Origin: Paracoccaceae bacterium | Lineage (GTDB): Bacteria > Pseudomonadota > Alphaproteobacteria > Rhodobacterales > Rhodobacteraceae | Length of the DNA stretch: 12,076 bases | Assembly: GCA_007134405.1 (NCBI GenBank) | Contig: SLKW01000055.1 | Location: forward strand, 1-12,076 | Direction of reading: 5' to 3' | Position numbers and translations under genes: made by a program | In this document: positions 7,610 to 12,076 of the stretch, piece after piece | Layout: each line of letters begins with the position of its first letter | Numbering within the stretch: position 1 is the stretch's first letter | The notes under the pieces: generated by a model | Told to the model about the DNA's origin: nothing | The model's database searches: none | The model's input: the letters and a program-made list of their open reading frames with translations, nothing else

Positions 7610-8686
7610 ATGATTTATCGTGAAGCCGGCGACTTCAAGACGACCTACGCCGCCGACAACCAGACCTTCCCGATCAAGGGCGACCGGTTTGCCTACTACG
7701 TGGTGCTGGCCTTTGCGTTGGGGGTGATGCCTTTCATCATCACCGACTACTGGGCGAACGCGATCGTCATCCCCTTCCTGATCTACACGATCGCGGCGCT
7801 GGGGCTGAACATCCTGATCGGCTACTGCGGGCAGCTCAGCCTTGGCACCGGTGGCTTCATGGCTGTCGGCGCCTATTCAAGCTTCAAGCTGATGACGTCC
7901 TTTCCCGAACTCAGCATCGTTTTCGTTGTCATCCTGGCGGGGCTCTGCACGGCGGCGGTGGGCGTAGCGTTCGGGCTGCCGTCGCTCAGGATCAAGGGGT
8001 TCTATCTGGCGGTGGCGACGCTTGCCGCGCAGTTCTTCCTGATCTGGCTCTTCACCCGCACCGGCTGGTTCTTCAACTACTCACCCACCGGCATGATCAC
8101 GGCGCCAACCCGCACCGTCTTCGGCTACCCGGTGACCGGGCCGCGGGCGAGCGCGGTGTCGATGTACCTCTTCTGCCTGGCATTCCTGATTGCGGTGGCG
8201 TGGCTTGCGCGCAACCTGACGCGTGGCACGCTGGGGCGGAAGTGGATGGCGATCCGCGACATGGACATCGCAGCCGAGATCATCGGGGTGAACCCGCTAA
8301 CGGCGAAGCTGTCGGCCTTTGCGGTGTCGTCCTTCTTCGTGGGGATCGCCGGCGCGCTGCTCTTTACGGTCTATCTGGGCGCGGCCGAGGCGGGCGAGGC
8401 CTTCGGGATCGACAAGTCGTTCCTGGTCCTGTTCATGGTGATCATCGGCGGTCTGGGCTCGATCCTGGGGTCGTTCCTGGGGGCGTTCTTCCTGATCGTT
8501 GGCCCGGTCCTGCTGAAGCTCTTGCTCGTCGACAATCTGCGCTGGCCCAGTGACGTGGCCGCGCATCTGGAGATCATGATCATCGGCGCGCTGATCATCA
8601 TCTTCCTGGTCCTGGAGCCGCACGGGCTGACCGCGCTCTGGCGCACGATCAAGGAGAAGCTGCGCCTCTGGCCCTTCCCGCACTGA
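7610..8686 (+). CDS. livM: LivM-type ABC transporter permease
   Basis: A 358-residue membrane subunit pairing with LivH. The conserved LNILIGYCGQLSLGTGGFMAVGAY segment, PSLRIKGFYLAVATLA, the coupling loop RKWMAIRDMDIAAEIIGVN and the C-terminal FMVIIGGLGSILGSFLGA are all LivM hallmarks. It has a hydrophilic N-terminus of about 30 residues before the first helix and roughly eight to ten hydrophobic segments. The start is fixed by GAGAGG at 7595-7600, nine bases upstream inside the end of livH. The binding-protein gene follows after a 57-base gap, the longest gap so far in the operon. Confidence 0.95.
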   Translation: MIYREAGDFKTTYAADNQTFPIKGDRFAYYVVLAFALGVMPFIITDYWANAIVIPFLIYTIAALGLNILIGYCGQLSLGTGGFMAVGAYSSFKLMTSFPELSIVFVVILAGLCTAAVGVAFGLPSLRIKGFYLAVATLAAQFFLIWLFTRTGWFFNYSPTGMITAPTRTVFGYPVTGPRASAVSMYLFCLAFLIAVAWLARNLTRGTLGRKWMAIRDMDIAAEIIGVNPLTAKLSAFAVSSFFVGIAGALLFTVYLGAAEAGEAFGIDKSFLVLFMVIIGGLGSILGSFLGAFFLIVGPVLLKLLLVDNLRWPSDVAAHLEIMIIGALIIIFLVLEPHGLTALWRTIKEKLRLWPFPH

Positions 8687-8730
8687 CGGGGCGGGTCGCC
8701 AATGTCGCAACCGAAAACATCATCATCCAT

Positions 8731-8736
8731 GGGAGG
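8731..8736 (+). promoter_or_regulatory. Ribosome binding site fixing the livK start
   Basis: GGGAGG lies seven bases before the ATG at 8744. An earlier in-frame ATG at 8702 would put a 14-residue polar stretch (SQPKTSSSMGGKP) in front of the signal peptide and has no such site, so 8744 is preferred. Confidence 0.8.
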
Positions 8737-8743
8737 AAAACCG

Positions 8744-10048
8744 ATGAAGATGACCCGAATGGCCGCTGTGCTGGCGGTCACGATGACCGCCGCGGCGCCG
8801 GCACTTGCCGAAACGCTGCATTTCCCGATGCTCAACTACCGTACCGGCCCCTTCGCCCCCGGCGGCATCGCCTTCGCCGACGGCTATCAGGATTACCTGA
8901 CGCTGATCAACGAACGCGATGGCGGCATCAACGGGGTGCCGATCCGCATGACCGAATGCGAAACCGCCTACAACACCGAGCGCGGCGTGGAATGCTACCA
9001 GGGCATCCGCGGTGACAACCCGCTTGTCCTGCAGCCCCTGTCGACCGGGATCACCTACCAGTTGATTCCGCGCACGATGGAAGACCGCGTGCCGATGCAC
9101 ACGATGGGTTACGGCCGTACCTCGGCGGTGAATGGCGAGGTGTTCAACTGGACCTTCAACTACCCCGCCAACTACTGGGACGGGGCAAGCGTGATCATCA
9201 ACTACCTGCTCGAGGAAAACGACGGCTCGCTCGACGGCAAGAAGATCGTGCTGCTCTACCACAACTCGGCCTATGGCCGCGAGCCGATCCCGACGCTGAC
9301 CCGCCTGTCCGAGCGTGAGGGCTTCGAGTTGTTGACCATCGGCGTCGACAGCCCCGGTCAGGAGCAGGGCAGCCAGTGGCTTCAGATCCGGCGCGAGCGT
9401 CCGGATTACGTGGTGATGTGGGGCTGGGGCGTGATGAACGCCGTCGCCATTCAGGAAGCCGCCAACATCCGTTTCCCGATGGAGAACTTCATCGGCGTTT
9501 GGTGGTCGGGCTCGGAACAGGACGTGCGTCCTGCCGGGCAAGGTGCGCACGGCTACAAGTCGCTGGCGATGCACGGCACGGGCCGCGACTACCCGGTCTA
9601 TGACGACATCCAGGAATACGTGATCGACCGGGGCCTCAATGCCGGCACCGGCGACGAGGTCGGCACCGTGCTCTACTCGCGCGGCATGTATGCGGCGATG
9701 CTGGCCGTCGAGGCCGCCAAGCGCGCCCAGGAGTTGCACGACACCGACGTGATCACGCCCGCGATGATGCGCGACGGCATGGCCAACCTGGTCATCACCG
9801 AAGAGCTGATGGAAGAACTGGGCCTGCCCGGCTTCGGCCCCGCCTTCGAGGTGAGCTGCGACAACCACGGCGGATCGGGCGAGGCGATGATCCAGCAGTG
9901 GGACGCCAACGAAGGCACCTGGAACTTGATCACCGACTGGATCGCGCCCGACCGCGAACTGATCATGGAAATGGTGATGGAGGACTCCCTGGCCTATGCC
10001 CGCGAGAACGACATCGAGCCGCAGTGCCTGGAAATGGCCGGCGACTGA
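8744..10048 (+). CDS. livK: ABC transporter periplasmic substrate-binding protein (LivK/HAAT type)
   Basis: A 434-residue precursor that captures the substrate in the periplasm and delivers it to LivHM. A classic signal peptide covers residues 1-22 (basic start MKMTR, hydrophobic core, AAPALA), with cleavage expected before Glu23. The mature part has the type 1 periplasmic-binding fold: opening GPFAPGGIAFADGYQDYLTLINERDGGINGVPI, and Cys72/Cys84, which probably form a disulfide, as may Cys372/Cys428. The start is placed at 8744, not at the in-frame ATG 42 bases upstream, because GGGAGG at 8731-8736 has ideal spacing and the signal peptide begins here. At over 400 mature residues it is longer than E. 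coli LivK (about 345), consistent with the branch of this family that binds ligands other than branched-chain amino acids. The actual ligand is unknown. Confidence 0.93.
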   Translation: MKMTRMAAVLAVTMTAAAPALAETLHFPMLNYRTGPFAPGGIAFADGYQDYLTLINERDGGINGVPIRMTECETAYNTERGVECYQGIRGDNPLVLQPLSTGITYQLIPRTMEDRVPMHTMGYGRTSAVNGEVFNWTFNYPANYWDGASVIINYLLEENDGSLDGKKIVLLYHNSAYGREPIPTLTRLSEREGFELLTIGVDSPGQEQGSQWLQIRRERPDYVVMWGWGVMNAVAIQEAANIRFPMENFIGVWWSGSEQDVRPAGQGAHGYKSLAMHGTGRDYPVYDDIQEYVIDRGLNAGTGDEVGTVLYSRGMYAAMLAVEAAKRAQELHDTDVITPAMMRDGMANLVITEELMEELGLPGFGPAFEVSCDNHGGSGEAMIQQWDANEGTWNLITDWIAPDRELIMEMVMEDSLAYARENDIEPQCLEMAGD

Positions 10049-10056
10049 ACCGAACC

Positions 10057-10086
10057 CGGCGGGCGCGGCACCGGCCGCGCCCGTCG
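10057..10086 (+). promoter_or_regulatory. Strong GC hairpin between livK and livF
   Basis: Bases 10057-10068 can pair with 10075-10086 (CGGCGGGCGCGG with CCGCGCCCGTCG, one G-T mismatch that pairs as G-U in RNA) around a six-base loop, CACCGG. It starts nine bases after the livK stop and ends 32 bases before livF. No T-tract follows, so full intrinsic termination is unlikely. Binding-protein genes are commonly followed by such stems, which protect the upstream message from 3' exonucleases or partly block read-through so that the binding protein outnumbers the membrane subunits. That role is inferred here from position and strength. Confidence 0.65.
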
Positions 10087-10118
10087 CCCCCAACTGCCAC
10101 CCACAGGGATTTGCGCCC

Positions 10119-10943
10119 ATGTTCGACGTCCGCACCGATACCGAGACGCTCTTGCAGGTCAACAATATCGAAGTGATCTACAACCACGTCATTCTGGTGC
10201 TGAAGGGCGTCAGCCTTTCCGTGCCCAAGGGCGGAATCACCGCGCTTCTCGGAGGCAACGGCGCGGGTAAATCGACGACGCTGAAGTCGATTTCGGGTCT
10301 TCTGCATTCCGAGCGCGGCGAGATCACCAAGGGCTCGATCACCTACCGAGGCGAGAACCTCGCCGGCCGGGACCCGGCGGATCTTGTCAAGACCGGCATC
10401 ATTCAGGTGATGGAGGGGCGGCACTGCTTTGAGCACCTGACGGTCGAGGAGAACCTGCTTACCGGCGCCTACACCCGGCGCGACGGGGGCAAGAGCGTCG
10501 CCGACGATCTGGAGATGGTCTACGAATACTTTCCCCGGCTGAAGGAACGCCGCCGCAGCCAGTCGGGCTATACCTCGGGCGGCGAGCAGCAGATGACGGC
10601 GATCGGACGCGCCCTGATGTCGCGCCCCGAGACGATTCTGCTGGACGAGCCCTCGATGGGCCTGGCACCGCAGCTGGTGGAGCAGATCTTCGAGATCGTG
10701 CAGCGGCTGAACAAGGAGCAGGGCGTCACCTTCCTGCTGGCAGAGCAGAACACCAACGTGGCGCTGCGCTACGCCCATGTCGGTTACATTTTGGAAAACG
10801 GCCGCGTGGTCATGGAGGGCTCGGCCGATGCGCTGCGCGAAAACCCGGATGTGAAGGAATTCTACCTCGGCATGTCCGACAAGGGACGGAAGAGCTTCCG
10901 CGACGTGCGCAGCTATCGCCGGCGCAAGCGCTGGCTGGCCTGA
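10119..10943 (+). CDS. livF: LivF-type ABC transporter ATP-binding protein
   Basis: A 274-residue second ATPase of the importer. Walker A GGNGAGKS is at residues 45-52, the signature SGGEQQ at 153-158, and Walker B ILLDEP at 173-178. The switch position reads AEQN with Gln210 in place of histidine; this is normal for LivF, not a defect. The start at 10119 is chosen because AGGGA at 10105-10109 is nine bases upstream and MFDVRTDTETLLQVNNIEVIYN begins the family core. A longer frame back into livK encodes a Pro/Ala-rich stretch that is not credible. The C-terminus runs past the usual end (FYLGMSDKGRKSFRD) into a basic tail, YRRRKRWLA. The gene is separated from livK by a hairpin and followed four bases later by the PaaK-like gene. 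Confidence 0.94.
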   Translation: MFDVRTDTETLLQVNNIEVIYNHVILVLKGVSLSVPKGGITALLGGNGAGKSTTLKSISGLLHSERGEITKGSITYRGENLAGRDPADLVKTGIIQVMEGRHCFEHLTVEENLLTGAYTRRDGGKSVADDLEMVYEYFPRLKERRRSQSGYTSGGEQQMTAIGRALMSRPETILLDEPSMGLAPQLVEQIFEIVQRLNKEQGVTFLLAEQNTNVALRYAHVGYILENGRVVMEGSADALRENPDVKEFYLGMSDKGRKSFRDVRSYRRRKRWLA

Positions 10944-10947
10944 CGCC

Positions 10948-12076
10948 ATGGCAGAGGATGCAACAGGGGCGCGGAGCGAACCGCGGGAAACGATGAGCAA
11001 GCATTTCGACGAGCTGGAGACGCGCGGGGCGGACCAGCGCGCCGCCGATCTCGCCCAGGCGCTGCCCGCGCAGATTGCGCGCGCGAAGGGGCTGGCCGGT
11101 TACCGGACGGCACTGGCCGATGTCGACCCGGCAGAGATCACCGAGATTGGCGCGCTGGCGCGCCTGCCGGTGTTGCGCAAGTCCGACCTGACCGGCGCAC
11201 AAGCACAGGACGCCCCCTTCGGCGGTTTTGCCGCCCATGCGACCGCCGGGTTCGAGCACATCTTCCAGTCGCCCGGCCCGATCTACGAGCCGGGTCGAAC
11301 CGGGCACGACTGGTGGCGCATGGGTCGCTTCCTGCACGCCTTGGGGATCGGGTCGGGCGATATCGTGCAGAATTGCTTTTCCTACCATTTCGTCCCTGCC
11401 GGGATGATGTTCGAGAACGCCGCCCGCGCCGTGGGGGCGGCCGTCTTTCCCGCCGGGACTGGGCAGACCGAGTTGCAGGTCCGCGCCGCCGCGGATATCG
11501 GCACCACCGCGTATTCCGGGACGCCGGATTTCCTGAAGGTCATCCTCGACAAGGCCGACGCGATGGGCGTGAAGCTGAAGTTCACCAAGGCGGCGGTCGG
11601 GGGCGGCGCGCTCTTCCCATCGCTGCGCGCCGAATACGCCGACCGGGGGATCGCCTGCCGCCAGTGTTACGCCACCGCGGACCTGGGCAACATCGCCTAT
11701 GAGTCCGACGCGATGGAGGGGTTGATTGTCGATGAGGGCGTCATCGTCGAGATCGTGCGCCCTGGAACCGGCGACCCGGTGCGCGAAGGCGAGGTTGGCG
11801 AGGTGGTGGTGACCACGCTGAACGCCGACTATCCCCTCATCCGCTTTGCCACCGGGGATCTGTCGGCGATCCTGCCTGGCGAAAGCCCCTGCGGACGGAC
11901 CAATCTGCGCATCAAGGGCTGGATGGGCCGTGCAGACCAGACCACCAAGATCAAAGGCATGTTCGTCCGCCCAGAACAGGTCGCGGCCTTCGTCAGCCGA
12001 CACGAGGAAGTGAGCCGCGCCCGGGTCATCGCGACCCGCGAAGGTGAAATGGACGTGATGACGGTCCGGATCGAGA
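10948..12076 (+). CDS. PaaK-like (phenylacetate-CoA ligase family) adenylate-forming protein, 3' end beyond window
   Basis: An open frame of 376 codons running off the right edge. It resembles the phenylacetate-CoA ligase family: N-terminal HFDELETRGADQR, AAVGGGALFPSLR, the Cys-containing CRQCYATADLGN, YPLIRFATGDLSAI (Asp304 contacts ribose in relatives), CGRTNLRIKGWMGRADQ and KIKGMFVRPEQV at 334-345. The phosphate-binding loop SSGTTGKP expected near residues 107-116 is replaced by QSPGPIYEPG, and the usual Y--TE reads YATAD at 241-245, so activity should not be assumed. Two starts are possible: 10948, four bases after livF, or 10993 (MSKHFDELETR), which aligns better with the family but has only weak sites upstream. 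Neither has a good Shine-Dalgarno, and coupling to livF is likely. The catalytic C-terminal region lies outside the window. It probably acts with the importer and the first ligase on the same acid. Confidence 0.85.
   Translation, partial: MAEDATGARSEPRETMSKHFDELETRGADQRAADLAQALPAQIARAKGLAGYRTALADVDPAEITEIGALARLPVLRKSDLTGAQAQDAPFGGFAAHATAGFEHIFQSPGPIYEPGRTGHDWWRMGRFLHALGIGSGDIVQNCFSYHFVPAGMMFENAARAVGAAVFPAGTGQTELQVRAAADIGTTAYSGTPDFLKVILDKADAMGVKLKFTKAAVGGGALFPSLRAEYADRGIACRQCYATADLGNIAYESDAMEGLIVDEGVIVEIVRPGTGDPVREGEVGEVVVTTLNADYPLIRFATGDLSAILPGESPCGRTNLRIKGWMGRADQTTKIKGMFVRPEQVAAFVSRHEEVSRARVIATREGEMDVMTVRIE

Noticed and set aside
8723..10165. Minus-strand open frame of 480 codons opposite livK
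   Set aside because: It is antisense to a gene with a signal peptide, ribosome site and binding-protein fold, and its His/Val/Gly-rich content matches no known family.
10153..10943. Possible defective ATPase because the switch histidine is Gln210 in livF
   Set aside because: Glutamine at this position (EQN) is usual in LivF proteins, and Walker A, signature and Walker B are intact.

Overview
The window is about 12 kb of very GC-rich DNA. Codon use strongly favours G/C in third positions, the gene families are typical of Alphaproteobacteria, and the style resembles the Rhodobacteraceae/Paracoccaceae group. That placement is an inference from composition and gene content, since there is no rRNA or other marker gene here. 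Coding density is high, with no gene-free stretch above 300 bases.

Layout: (1) 71-2080, plus strand: a zinc metallopeptidase of family M3, closest in motif wording to peptidyl-dipeptidase Dcp. (2) 2081-2359: the gap between convergent genes, holding an 11-bp tandem repeat array and GC-rich hairpins. (3) 2360-3262, minus strand: a FieF-like cation diffusion facilitator with all expected metal-binding residues. (4) 3263-3531: a divergent intergenic region with three copies of a 12-bp repeat, a 21-bp-spaced direct repeat and a perfect 17-bp palindrome; it must carry the promoter of the next operon. (5) 3532 to the window end, plus strand: one tightly packed operon with the order long-chain-type acyl-CoA ligase, small three-helix membrane protein, livG, livH, livM, livK, livF, and a PaaK-like adenylate-forming enzyme cut by the window edge.

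How it works together: livGHMKF is a complete high-affinity ABC importer of the branched-chain amino acid (HAAT) family: periplasmic binding protein, two permeases and two ATPases. It is bracketed by two AMP-forming acid:CoA ligase-family proteins. The most economical reading is that the importer takes up a carboxylic acid (aromatic, aryl-alkanoic or fatty) which is activated to its CoA thioester on entry, rather than a branched-chain amino acid. The substrate cannot be read from sequence.

The points most worth a second look are: the PaaK-like protein, which lacks a recognisable SSGTTG phosphate-binding loop; the small unassigned membrane protein whose start overlaps the ligase stop; a 12-bp-stem hairpin between livK and livF; and the palindrome in the operon leader. 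I saw no mobile element, CRISPR array, tRNA or rRNA. I do not see strong evidence of a wholly new system; the operon architecture is a recognisable alphaproteobacterial type with some poorly described parts.
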